This document shows, one piece after another, positions 1 to 6,090 of a stretch of 9,088 bases of DNA. Origin of the DNA: Betaproteobacteria bacterium (GTDB lineage: Bacteria > Pseudomonadota > Gammaproteobacteria > Burkholderiales > SG8-41). Location: the NCBI GenBank assembly GCA_023266245.1, contig JAHFRO010000086.1, forward strand, positions 1-9,088, read 5' to 3'. Numbering within the stretch: position 1 is the stretch's first letter; the number at the start of each line of letters is the position of its first letter. The notes below the pieces were generated by a model. It had not been told where the DNA came from and did not search any database. It saw only the letters and a program-made list of their open reading frames with translations. The translations under genes were made by a program, and so were the position numbers.

Positions 1-1
1 G

Positions 2-130
2 ATGTCCGAGACGCCCGGTGAAACCCAATGGCTGGGGCCTGAGCTCGGCGAGCACACCGCCGAAATTCTTGGCCGGCTCGGCTACAACACCGCCGAGCAG
101 GAAGAATTGAAACGCAAAGGCGTGATCTAA
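2..130 (+). CDS. CaiB/BaiF-type CoA-transferase, C-terminal fragment
   Basis: Only the last 42 codons and the TAA stop (128-130) are in the window. The reading frame contains PELGEHTAEILGRLGY, then a short acidic/basic helix and a terminal KGVI. This matches the usual tail of class III (formyl-CoA transferase family) CoA-transferases, where a G-x-HT motif is followed by a leucine-rich helix and a terminal GVI/GVV. These enzymes move CoA between carboxylic acids in the cytoplasm; the substrate cannot be told from the tail. In Burkholderiales such genes are often next to Bug-family binding proteins, as here, which suggests catabolism of an organic acid taken up from outside. The ATG at position 2 is probably internal, because the catalytic Asp and the N-terminal fold lie upstream of the window. 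The stop codon is also the TAA target site of the adjacent MITE-like element. Confidence 0.8.
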   Translation: MSETPGETQWLGPELGEHTAEILGRLGYNTAEQEELKRKGVI

Positions 131-398
131 GAGCCTCTAACATAGTGAAACGCACGATGCGCTGGCACGATTTTGGCTCAGGGCGCGAAGTAAGGCCCGC
201 CGCTTAGTCATTCCTAAGCAAGGGACTTGCGACAAAGCCATGGGCCAAAATTCGCGCCAGCCCTTAAGGGTTGCAGCCAGAATCGGCGCTGGCATTGTTG
301 CTTGCCTTGACAATAGTCCGAGCTATTGCCTGCGGCAAGCGTCGCGCCATCACCAATTCTGGCAGCAACGCACGCGTGTTTCATTATGTTAGAGGCTC
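131..398. mobile_element. MITE-like element with terminal inverted repeats and TAA target duplication
   Basis: The left end (131-151) starts GAGCCTCTAAC and its inverted copy ends the element (378-398, ...GTTAGAGGCTC). The 21-bp arms differ at one position, and the similarity continues inward more weakly for about 5 bp. TAA flanks both sides (128-130 and 399-401), as expected for a 3-bp target duplication. Inside are further symmetric pieces: ATTTTGGC at 170-177 against GCCAAAAT at 244-251, a 10-bp palindrome CCCTTAAGGG at 261-270, and a direct repeat GCGCTGGCA at 159-167 and 286-294. No ORF in it looks coding, so it would need a transposase supplied elsewhere. Ends beginning GAG and a TNA duplication are like those of IS1031-group (IS5 family) elements; that assignment is inference. 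Insertion into the TAA stop left the CoA-transferase intact and placed the element in front of the binding-protein gene. Confidence 0.65.
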
Positions 399-423
399 TA
401 AGGCACTCCACAGGTGGTCGCGT

Positions 424-452
424 TTGCCAAGCCAGTGGCGCACTGTTATTGT
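424..452 (+). promoter_or_regulatory. Candidate sigma-70 promoter for the Bug-type gene
   Basis: TTGCCA (424-429) matches the -35 consensus at 5 of 6 positions. It is followed by a 17-bp spacer and TATTGT (447-452, 4 of 6), which is preceded by TG one base upstream (an extended -10). Predicted transcription would start near 459, giving a leader of about 59 nt before the ATG at 518. The promoter lies between the MITE-like element and the gene. A second, weaker extended -10-like sequence, TGTCATAAC, is at 484-492. Confidence 0.4.
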
Positions 453-517
453 TAACGCCATTCTCTAAGCTGCACTCCGGCTGTGTCATAACGACCCGTA
501 ACGAGAGGAGAACCAGG

Positions 518-1468
518 ATGAAACTCATTCGGTTGGCGTTGATGCTGATTGCCCTGACGCTGGGCGCAATGGTGCAGGTGGTGTGGGCCTACCCCGAGAA
601 GAACATCCAGTACATCATCTCGTTCGTGCCGGGTGGGGAGTCGGATGTGATGGCGCGCTGGCAGCAGGTGGTGTTCCGGAAGAAAAACAAGCACGAGCTC
701 ATCGTGGTCAACAAGCCGGGCGCGGGCGGCGCGCTGGCGTGGTCGCAGTTGAACGGCATGTCGGCCGATGGCTACACCATAATGGGCGTGAACCTTCCCC
801 ACATCGTGTTGCAGCCGCTGGAAGGCCAGGTGCAGTACAAGACCGAGGACATCACGCCGGTTTACTGGTTCCACTACACGGCGGATGCGATCCTCGTGGC
901 CGCCGACAGCCCGTATAAGACTTTCGGCGATCTGGTAAAGGCGGCAAAGGCGAAGCCGGGCGAAATGACTTTCGCGGGTTCAGCCACTTTCTCGGCCAAC
1001 CATCTCGCGCACGAGAAATTCAACTTGTTCGCTGGCGTGAAGAGCACCTACGTGCCGTTCAAGGGCACCGGCGAGCTGACCCAGGCCGTGATCGGCAAGC
1101 ATGTCACGGGTACGATGTCCTATGTGCCGCTCGCGCTGCAGCAGAAGGCCAGGATCCGGATGCTGGCGGTGGCGCTGGACAAGCGTCATCCGGCGTTCCC
1201 CGACGTGCCTACTTTCAAGGAGCTGGGCTTCAAGTGGGTGGACGGCGCCTACCGCGGCGTGGCGGTGCCCAAGTCCACGCCACGCGACGCGCAGAAAAAG
1301 GTGTCCGACATGATGGCTGCGCTCAACAAGGACCCGGACATCCTGAAGTGGATGGCCGAAGGCGGGTTCGAGGTCGTGGATATTCCGTACGACAAGAACG
1401 TGGCGTTCGTGAAGGAGCGCAGCAAGGAGTACATGGAAATCGCCAAGCGCATGGGCTTGGTGAAGTAG
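518..1468 (+). CDS. Bug/TctC-family periplasmic substrate-binding protein
   Basis: The protein has 316 residues, normal for tripartite tricarboxylate transporter (TTT) receptors. The ATG at 518 is preceded by a strong Shine-Dalgarno (GAGAGGAG, 503-510); the open frame extends upstream but has no ribosome site there. Residues 1-24 are a classical Sec signal peptide: a short KLIR n-region, a hydrophobic core and the cleavage-site residues VWA before YPEKNI. The mature protein starts with the family pattern (YPEKxI, then PGGESD at 38-43), followed by NKPGAGGALAW and FAGSATFSANHLAHEKF, which line the ligand cleft in this family. Bug proteins bind carboxylates such as tricarboxylates, aromatic acids or amino acids; the ligand here is unknown. 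No TctA/TctB membrane subunits are in the window, so it is probably one of the orphan receptors common in Burkholderiales. Its place after a CoA-transferase suggests shared acid metabolism (inference). Confidence 0.9.
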   Translation: MKLIRLALMLIALTLGAMVQVVWAYPEKNIQYIISFVPGGESDVMARWQQVVFRKKNKHELIVVNKPGAGGALAWSQLNGMSADGYTIMGVNLPHIVLQPLEGQVQYKTEDITPVYWFHYTADAILVAADSPYKTFGDLVKAAKAKPGEMTFAGSATFSANHLAHEKFNLFAGVKSTYVPFKGTGELTQAVIGKHVTGTMSYVPLALQQKARIRMLAVALDKRHPAFPDVPTFKELGFKWVDGAYRGVAVPKSTPRDAQKKVSDMMAALNKDPDILKWMAEGGFEVVDIPYDKNVAFVKERSKEYMEIAKRMGLVK

Positions 1469-1528
1469 ACAAAGCGGGGGAACCATCCTGGGCTATGATG
1501 GCCTGAAGCATCCGTCGGGGAGGTGCTC

Positions 1529-1978
1529 ATGATCATCCGCGACATACTGAACCTCAAGGGCAGCACCCTCTTCAGCATCGGGCCGAAGGGCAAGGTCTCC
1601 GAAGCGGTGAGCGTGATGGTGAAGCACGACATCGGCTCGCTGGTGGTGATGGAAAAGGGCAGGATGACCGGCATACTCACCTTCCGCGAAGTGCTGAAGG
1701 CGCTCGACGCGCAGCAGGGCAACCTCAACGACCTGCAGGTCGGCAAAGTGATGGTCAGGGATCCGATTTGCGGTAATCCCGACGATACGCTCGAGCATCT
1801 GCGCGAAGTGATGACCCAGAACCACATCCGCTACCTGCCGGTGAAGGACGGCGAGCAACTGCTCGGCGTGATCTCGTTCCACGACGTCGCCAAGGCGGTG
1901 ATCAAGGAAACCCGTTTCGAGAACCGGCTGCTCAAGCGCTACATCAAGAACTGGCCGGAAGAGGAATCCGCTAAATAG
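1529..1978 (+). CDS. Two-CBS-domain protein
   Basis: This 149-residue protein consists almost only of a CBS pair (Bateman module). CBS1 spans about residues 4-60 (IGSLVVMEKGRMTGILTFRE) and CBS2 about 71-130 (VGKVMVRDPICGNPDD, then IRYLPVKDGEQLLGVISFHD). A basic C-terminal helix and an acidic tail follow. CBS pairs bind adenine nucleotides or related ligands and act as sensors; no partner domain is fused here. The ATG at 1529 is preferred over the in-frame GTG at 1523, because GTG overlaps the Shine-Dalgarno GGGGAGG (1517-1523), which is correctly spaced for ATG. It begins 60 bp after the binding-protein stop and could be cotranscribed. A TATGAT at 1494-1499 may also serve as its own -10, but no convincing -35 stands before it. 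Stand-alone CBS proteins of this kind are common in Betaproteobacteria, and I cannot assign a specific role. Confidence 0.88.
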   Translation: MIIRDILNLKGSTLFSIGPKGKVSEAVSVMVKHDIGSLVVMEKGRMTGILTFREVLKALDAQQGNLNDLQVGKVMVRDPICGNPDDTLEHLREVMTQNHIRYLPVKDGEQLLGVISFHDVAKAVIKETRFENRLLKRYIKNWPEEESAK

Positions 1979-2075
1979 TCGCGGCTGCCACGTCAAGCGG
2001 TTGGGAATCCTTTCCACGGGAGCAAACGTTCTCTGTTGGGCCCGCGGATTCTTAAATAAAGATCTCGAATGATTC

Positions 2076-2231
2076 ATGCCAGCCTCATGCGTTGCCATCG
2101 TCCGCCAGCGGTATCGACGCATGGATTCCTACGCGGAAAAATATCTTGAACAGGTCTTCGTTAAGAAAAAACCTCGCTCCGGGCGTACGCCCAAGCGAGG
2201 TTTTTTCTTGGGCGATGTACGACTTCGCTAA
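2076..2231 (+). other. Overlapping 51-codon ORF, possible leader or displaced start of the permease
   Basis: An ATG-initiated ORF runs from 2076 through a second in-frame ATG at 2121 (MDSYAEKYLEQVF...) across the hairpin and ends at TAA 2229-2231. Its frame differs from that of the permease, and removing a single base between 2121 and about 2200 would fuse the two. No convincing Shine-Dalgarno precedes either ATG. It could be the true 5' end of the permease gene separated by an indel, a leader peptide read through an attenuator, or chance. I do not recognise the peptide. Confidence 0.2.
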
Positions 2232-3438
2232 CTCCGGCTATACCACGGTGGTCATCACCGCGGTGTTCAATGCCTACTTCGTGGCCGAAGTCGCCGGCAA
2301 TGCGCCGTGGGCGACCTTCGCCTGGACTTCAGCGCTCGCGGTCTCCTACGCGCTGATCGTGCTCACCGCGCCGGCGATCGGCGCCTACGCCGATGCCCAC
2401 GCCGCGAAAAAGCGCCTCCTCGTCATTACCACGCTGGGCTGCATACTGTTCACGGCAGGGCTCGCGCTGGTTGCACGCGGCGATCTTGCGCTCGGCATCG
2501 CGTTCGTAGTGCTTTCCAACTTCTTCTTTGGCACCGGCGAGAATCTGATCGCCGCCTTTCTGCCGGAGATCGCCCAAGGTGGTGCGCTGGGCAAGGTATC
2601 GGGCTGGGGCTGGAGCCTTGGCTACATCGGCGGCCTGGTGAGTCTCGGCGCGTGCCTCGCCTACGTAAGCTATGCGCAGGCCCAGGGCGCGCCGGCAACG
2701 GAGTTTGTGCCGGTGACGATGCTGATCACAGCGGGCATCTTCGCGCTGGCGAGCCTGCCGACGTTTCTGTTTCTGCGGGAACGCGCGGTACCTGCCTCGA
2801 CTGCGGGCAACATGCTGGCGAGCGCCTTCGCGCGCATCGCCGAGACTCTCCGGCACGCGCGTCGCTACGGCGACTTGCAGCGCTTCCTGCTCTGCCTGAT
2901 CTTCTACCAGGCCGGGATTCAGACGGTCATCGCGCTCGCCGCGATCTATGCGCAGCAGGTGATGGGCTTCACCACGCGCGACACGCTGTTCCTGATCCTG
3001 GTGGTGAACGTCACTGCGGCGGTGGGTGCCTTCATCTTCGGGCACGTGCAGGACCGGTTCGGGCACGTCCGTACCATCGTGCTCACGCTCGCAGGCTGGC
3101 TGCTGACGGTCGTTCTTGCGTGGGCCGCGGAAGGGCCGCTGCTGTTCTGGGTCGCCGCTAACCTGGTCGGGATCTGCCTCGGATCGAGCCAGTCCGCGGG
3201 CCGCGCGCTGGTGGGGTACTTGAGCCCGCCTTCACGCACTGCGGAGTTTTTTGGGCTGTGGGGGCTTGCTGTGAAGCTCTCTTCCATCCTCGGGCCACTG
3301 ACCTACGGTCTGGTCACCTGGGTGACGAGGGGCGACCATCGGCTGGCAATCCTCGTCACCGGCGTCTATTTCGTGCTCGGCATCGCGATCATCGCCGGAC
3401 TCGATGTGCAAAGGGGCCGGAGAGCCGCACTGGCCTAG
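2146..3438 (+). CDS. MFS permease, UMF1 (Atg22-like) type
   Basis: This is an integral inner-membrane transporter of about 430 residues with about 12 hydrophobic segments. Two signatures place it in the UMF1 branch of the major facilitator superfamily. The first is N-terminal, FSWAMYDFANSGYTTVV (residues 20-36 from the TTG at 2146). The second is near the C-terminus, SRTAEFFGLWGLAVKLSSI from residue 363, followed by LGP and a late TM pair. Another conserved piece, GWGWSLGYIGGL, lies in TM5. The family has no firmly established substrate, so direction and cargo are unknown. The start is uncertain: conserved coding extends upstream of the ATG at 2215, and the only in-frame starts above it are TTG at 2146 and TTG at 2092, neither with a Shine-Dalgarno. 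A perfect terminator-like hairpin overlaps codons 6-21. A frameshift or assembly error near the start is possible. The C-terminus, ending RGRRAALA, is intact. Confidence 0.87.
   Translation: MNRSSLRKNLAPGVRPSEVFSWAMYDFANSGYTTVVITAVFNAYFVAEVAGNAPWATFAWTSALAVSYALIVLTAPAIGAYADAHAAKKRLLVITTLGCILFTAGLALVARGDLALGIAFVVLSNFFFGTGENLIAAFLPEIAQGGALGKVSGWGWSLGYIGGLVSLGACLAYVSYAQAQGAPATEFVPVTMLITAGIFALASLPTFLFLRERAVPASTAGNMLASAFARIAETLRHARRYGDLQRFLLCLIFYQAGIQTVIALAAIYAQQVMGFTTRDTLFLILVVNVTAAVGAFIFGHVQDRFGHVRTIVLTLAGWLLTVVLAWAAEGPLLFWVAANLVGICLGSSQSAGRALVGYLSPPSRTAEFFGLWGLAVKLSSILGPLTYGLVTWVTRGDHRLAILVTGVYFVLGIAIIAGLDVQRGRRAALA
2163..2209. terminator. Perfect 16-bp hairpin with A-run/T-run, bidirectional terminator-like, overlapping the permease 5' end
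   Basis: The left arm 2163-2178 (AAGAAAAAACCTCGCT) is exactly complementary to the right arm 2194-2209. The loop holds a second perfect palindrome, GGGCGTACGCCC (2181-2192). A GC-rich stem base followed by TTTTTT on either strand is the layout of a bidirectional rho-independent terminator. In position it could end the CBS transcript 185 bp upstream. However, the right arm encodes the EVFS residues of the conserved permease N-terminus, so the structure lies in coding DNA and would be expected to attenuate the permease message unless transcription and translation are coupled. Confidence 0.7.
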
Positions 3439-3453
3439 GCGGGCTGGTTTAAC

Positions 3454-3459
3454 TACAAT
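3454..3459 (+). promoter_or_regulatory. Candidate -10 (TACAAT) for the PilZ-like gene
   Basis: TACAAT lies 15 bp after the permease stop and differs from TATAAT at one base. The hexamer 17 bp upstream (TGGCCT, 3431-3436) is a weak -35 and overlaps the end of the permease gene. A start near 3466 would leave a leader of about 42 nt to the ATG at 3508. This suggests the downstream gene has its own transcript. Confidence 0.35.
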
Positions 3460-3507
3460 TTCCTGTTGTGCGGCGGTTTCGACAAAGACGGCATCCAGGG
3501 GAGATAC

Positions 3508-5049
3508 ATGGCAATCAAGTGGCTAGGGGGTAAAGTCGACCACCCCATGGCGGACGCCAAGCAGGCGCGCCAGATCATTGACGATCTGCCGGCAAACGAT
3601 GCTGTCAAGGCGCTCCTGGAAATCACCGAATGGCTCGAATCGCTCACTCAAACCGAAGGATTCAAGCTCGACCGGCGTTTCGAGAACATCGATCTGCTGG
3701 ACGGCGCCGCCAAGAACCCCCTGCGCAAGCTCGCGCAGGATTACCTGTCGATGCCGCGCCAGCAGAAGTTCCATGAGAACCGGCTGTGGACCGCGGTCTT
3801 CGGCTTCTGGAAGCAGCTCGGAGGCGCCTACGTCCTGTGCTTCGATCGGTACGAGAGCGGTGCGAGCGGCGGTACCATCATCAGGAAGAATCTGGCGGTT
3901 ATCGTCGCGCGCGCGCTGCGCGCGCTTTCCCTGCAGCTCAAGTGGACGCTGCTGCGCTACGGGCCGGTCGAGCCGCGCATCTGGTCGGAGCTGGCCCGCC
4001 TCTATCGGGCCGCCGAGTCGAAAGGCTTCGCCGACAGCGTGATCGAGATCTATCCCGGTTCGCACGGCGCGGCCAGCGTCAAGGAGCAGTTTCTCAGGGC
4101 CATGATGCTCACCGCCTCGGCGACCGACGGCCTGCCGCCGGTGCGCCAGGAGATCGCGGAACGCGCGGTCGCGCACTTCGCGTCCGCGTTCCGGCTTTCG
4201 ACCAGACCGGAAGGTTGCACCCATTGTGTCGATCTCGCCACCCCCAAAGCGCCGGTGCGGCTGTTCAAGGGGGCCGAGCCCACGGCGACGCTGCGCTTTT
4301 TCTGCGCGGGCGACGGGCTCGCCCAGTTGAACCAGCTGATCGGGCACATACAGGCGAAAGGCGCCATTCCGCCGGACATCAACCTGAGGGGAACCTACGA
4401 GAACGATATCGTGATCGGCGTGCTCAAGCACGTGGCCCAGTACTGGTCGGACAAACCGCCGGCGCGACACTCCGAACGGCAGAAGATCGCGGGGCGCATC
4501 ACGGTGGTGCCGGGCCTCAGCGACATCCTGCAGACGCTCGACCCGTCCAACAACGACACGCTCGACTTCAGCCAGGAACAGCCGGCGGAGAGCTGGCTCG
4601 TGGAAAACGTGAGCGAAGGCGGCTACGGCGCCATCATCCCCACGGTGAAAAGCGACTGGATCAAGGTCGGCACGCTGATCGGTATGCAGAGCGAAACCTC
4701 CAAGTATTGGAGCATCGGGCTGATCCGCCGCATCACACGAGACGAACAACATCAACGCCGCGTCGGCATCCAGTTGCTGTCCAAGACCGCGATACCGGTC
4801 AAGATCTCCAGGTCCGGGACGATTTCCGGGTTCAACGCCAGCCGCGGGCCGCAAGCCGCCATCCTGCTCTCGACCGCGCCGGATGCCCAGGGCGAGATCG
4901 CGGTGGTGCTGCGCGAGGGCCTCTTCAACACTCGCGACAGCCTGGAAATGATGGTGCGCGACAAGGTCTACCTGCTGATGCCGGCGCGGATGGTCGAAGG
5001 CGGCGAGGACTTTGACTGGGCGAAGTTCAAGGTGCTGCAGCGCGCGTAG
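3508..5049 (+). CDS. Conserved-looking protein of unknown function with a divergent C-terminal PilZ-like signature
   Basis: The protein has 513 residues, with no signal peptide or membrane segments, so it is probably cytoplasmic. The ATG at 3508 has a strong Shine-Dalgarno (AGGGGAG, 3497-3503); the frame is open further up to a TTG at 3466, without a ribosome site. The N-terminal and middle parts (about 1-300) look helical and include NDAVKALLEITEWLESL and a CTHC pair at 237-240; I recognise no domain there. In the C-terminal third, RHSER (320-324) fits the RxxxR motif of PilZ domains and NVSEGG (367-372) fits their (D/N)xSxxG motif. After it come beta-rich segments typical of a barrel (YGAIIPTV, YWSIGLIRRI, RRVGIQLL). 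The two motifs are 43 residues apart, more than usual, with a polar insertion between them. If real, the domain would bind cyclic di-GMP, making this a signalling or regulatory protein; that is inference. The gene stands alone between the permease and a convergent esterase gene, and its stop codon sits in a hairpin loop. Confidence 0.75.
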   Translation: MAIKWLGGKVDHPMADAKQARQIIDDLPANDAVKALLEITEWLESLTQTEGFKLDRRFENIDLLDGAAKNPLRKLAQDYLSMPRQQKFHENRLWTAVFGFWKQLGGAYVLCFDRYESGASGGTIIRKNLAVIVARALRALSLQLKWTLLRYGPVEPRIWSELARLYRAAESKGFADSVIEIYPGSHGAASVKEQFLRAMMLTASATDGLPPVRQEIAERAVAHFASAFRLSTRPEGCTHCVDLATPKAPVRLFKGAEPTATLRFFCAGDGLAQLNQLIGHIQAKGAIPPDINLRGTYENDIVIGVLKHVAQYWSDKPPARHSERQKIAGRITVVPGLSDILQTLDPSNNDTLDFSQEQPAESWLVENVSEGGYGAIIPTVKSDWIKVGTLIGMQSETSKYWSIGLIRRITRDEQHQRRVGIQLLSKTAIPVKISRSGTISGFNASRGPQAAILLSTAPDAQGEIAVVLREGLFNTRDSLEMMVRDKVYLLMPARMVEGGEDFDWAKFKVLQRA

Positions 5050-5058
5050 CGCGCGCTG
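5038..5058. repeat. Perfect hairpin with the stop codon as its loop
   Basis: CAGCGCGCG (5038-5046) is exactly complementary to CGCGCGCTG (5050-5058), and the 3-nt loop between them is the TAG stop (5047-5049) of the PilZ-like gene. The stem is almost entirely G-C. No T-run follows, so it is not a standard rho-independent terminator; it could protect the mRNA 3' end or affect termination. Confidence 0.6.
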
Positions 5059-5150
5059 AGAGGAGAGCGGAGAGAAGAGATAGGCGAAAGACGCGCCGCT
5101 CCGATCGGCGTCAGTTATCCGCCTCTCGTCTCTCTCCTATCGCCTCTCCG
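5059..5150. repeat. Imperfect inverted repeat of purine-rich and pyrimidine-rich arms between convergent genes
   Basis: Positions 5059-5090 are almost pure purine on the plus strand (repeated GGAGAG/AGAGA, then TAGGCGAAAG). After a central GACGC/GCGTC pair (5090-5094 and 5108-5112), a pyrimidine-rich stretch (about 5118-5150) contains CCTCTCG, TCTCTCTCC and CGCCTCTCC. The arms can pair over about 30 nt with several gaps. The segment lies between two genes whose 3' ends face each other, so a role as a shared transcription end is plausible, but no U-run supports classical termination. Confidence 0.5.
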
Positions 5151-5161
5151 GGTTTGCGCGG

Positions 5162-5842
5162 TTACCCGCGTAAAATCCCGCGCAGCCAGGCGCTGATATC
5201 TTCGATTTCTTCCAGGCACACCGAGTGCTGCATGGGGTATTCGTGCCACTCCACCTGGTAGCCGAGCCCGGCCAGAAACGTCCTGGAGTTCGCGCCCATC
5301 GCGTACGGCACGATCGGATCGGAAGTGCCGTGCGCCATGAAGATCGGGGTTTTGGCGTTGGCCGGCGCGGCCTCCTGCGGCAGGCTCTCCGCGAGCGGTA
5401 GATAGGTGGAGAGCGCCATCACACCGACGAGCTTCGCGGTATAACGTAATCCCGTCTGCAGCGCTATGGCGCCGCCCTGCGAAAAGCCCGCCAGCACGAT
5501 ATTGTTGTTCGCGATGCCGCGTGCGACCTCGCGCTCGATGAGCTTGATTATCGCCGCCTGCGACTCGCGCACGCCCTGATCGTCGGCGCGCCGGGATTTC
5601 CCTGCAAGATCCTCGAAAGACACGTCGTACCACGCGCGCATGACGTAGCCGTTGTTGATGGTGACCGGCCGCATCGGCGCGTGCGGGAAGACGAAACGAA
5701 CGGGGGGTGCGCCCGCGAGGTCGAGCTCCTGCACGATGGGCACGAAGTCGTTGCCGTCGGCCCCCAGCCCGTGCATCCAGATCACGCTCGAAGTCGGCTT
5801 GGGGCCGGTCTCGATTTCGATCGCGTCGAGCAGTTGGGTCAC
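5162..5842 (-). CDS. Alpha/beta-hydrolase carboxylesterase (phospholipase/carboxylesterase family)
   Basis: A 226-residue cytoplasmic serine esterase of the family that includes Pseudomonas EstB-type carboxylesterases and eukaryotic acyl-protein thioesterases. The catalytic triad is readable: Ser121 in GFSQG, Asp175 in GTSDPIVP, and His206 in MQHSVC. The oxyanion region is HGLGADGNDF (24-33), and WYDVSFED (71-78) is the family motif of the lid region. These enzymes hydrolyse short- to medium-chain acyl esters; the natural substrate is not predictable. The start is taken as GTG at 5842 (MTQLLDAIEIETGPKP), which gives normal family length. A GTG at 5878 would add 12 residues encoded by a repeat module, which is unlikely. 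Neither start has a good Shine-Dalgarno. It lies downstream of mog in the same direction, but about 330 bp of repeat DNA separates them, so cotranscription is doubtful. Confidence 0.92.
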   Translation of the reverse strand: MTQLLDAIEIETGPKPTSSVIWMHGLGADGNDFVPIVQELDLAGAPPVRFVFPHAPMRPVTINNGYVMRAWYDVSFEDLAGKSRRADDQGVRESQAAIIKLIEREVARGIANNNIVLAGFSQGGAIALQTGLRYTAKLVGVMALSTYLPLAESLPQEAAPANAKTPIFMAHGTSDPIVPYAMGANSRTFLAGLGYQVEWHEYPMQHSVCLEEIEDISAWLRGILRG

Positions 5843-5854
5843 GTGTAAGTTCAA

Positions 5855-6070
5855 ATTAGCCGCCAAGGCGCCAAGCACGCCAAGAAAGGCATGAACGAGA
5901 ATGGAACCGCCAAGGCCGCCAAGAGCGCCAAGAAAAGCAAGGACGCATCAAATCGGAATTCTTCACCGCAGACAGCTGTGGCGGTGGTTCGTCCTTGTTC
6001 GGCTTGTCATTTCTTGTCGTCCAATTCCCTCAATTGTTGTTCCTTGGCGTTCTTGGCGTCTTGGCGGTTC
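5855..6070. repeat. Three CGCCAAG-type trimeric repeat modules, the last inverted
   Basis: Module A (5855-5889) starts ATTAGC and carries CGCCAAGG, CGCCAAGCA and CGCCAAGAAAGG. Module B (5904-5943) starts GAAC and carries CGCCAAG at 5908, 5917 and 5926, an exact 9-nt period, then ends AAAAGCAAGG. Module C (6042-6070) is the same pattern on the opposite strand: CCTTGGCG, TTCTTGGCG, TCTTGGCG, then GTTC. B and C therefore form a long inverted repeat around a loop of about 100 bp (5944-6041) in which I see nothing else. Module A overlaps the region just upstream of the esterase start. Confidence 0.75.
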
Positions 6071-6090
6071 GATCTCATTTTTCGTCTTCT

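Noticed and set aside
326..517. Upstream extension of the Bug-type ORF from position 326
   Set aside because: It runs through the right end of the MITE-like element, has no ribosome site, and would bury the signal peptide; the ATG at 518 has a strong Shine-Dalgarno.
214..528. Minus-strand ORF of 104 codons across the MITE-like element
   Set aside because: No family resemblance, no start signal, and it crosses the element border into the start of the binding-protein gene.
1466..1499. Full sigma-70 promoter before the CBS gene (TAGACA with TATGAT)
   Set aside because: The spacer would be 22 bp, too long; only the isolated TATGAT remains, mentioned with the gene.
1493..2122. Minus-strand ORF of 209 codons opposite the CBS gene
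   Set aside because: His/Arg/Leu-rich composition typical of the reverse reading of a GC-rich gene; the plus-strand CBS domains are unambiguous.
2307..3161. Long Arg-rich plus-strand ORF inside the permease gene
   Set aside because: It is a shadow frame, rich in Arg/Gly/Ala, lacking membrane segments or known motifs.
3523..4854. 443-codon minus-strand ORF opposite the PilZ-like gene
   Set aside because: Composition is that of a reverse-strand shadow; the plus-strand frame has a clear ribosome site and coherent sequence.
3786..5015. 409-codon plus-strand ORF in another frame of the PilZ-like gene
   Set aside because: Arg/Ala-rich out-of-frame translation with no ribosome site or recognisable domain.
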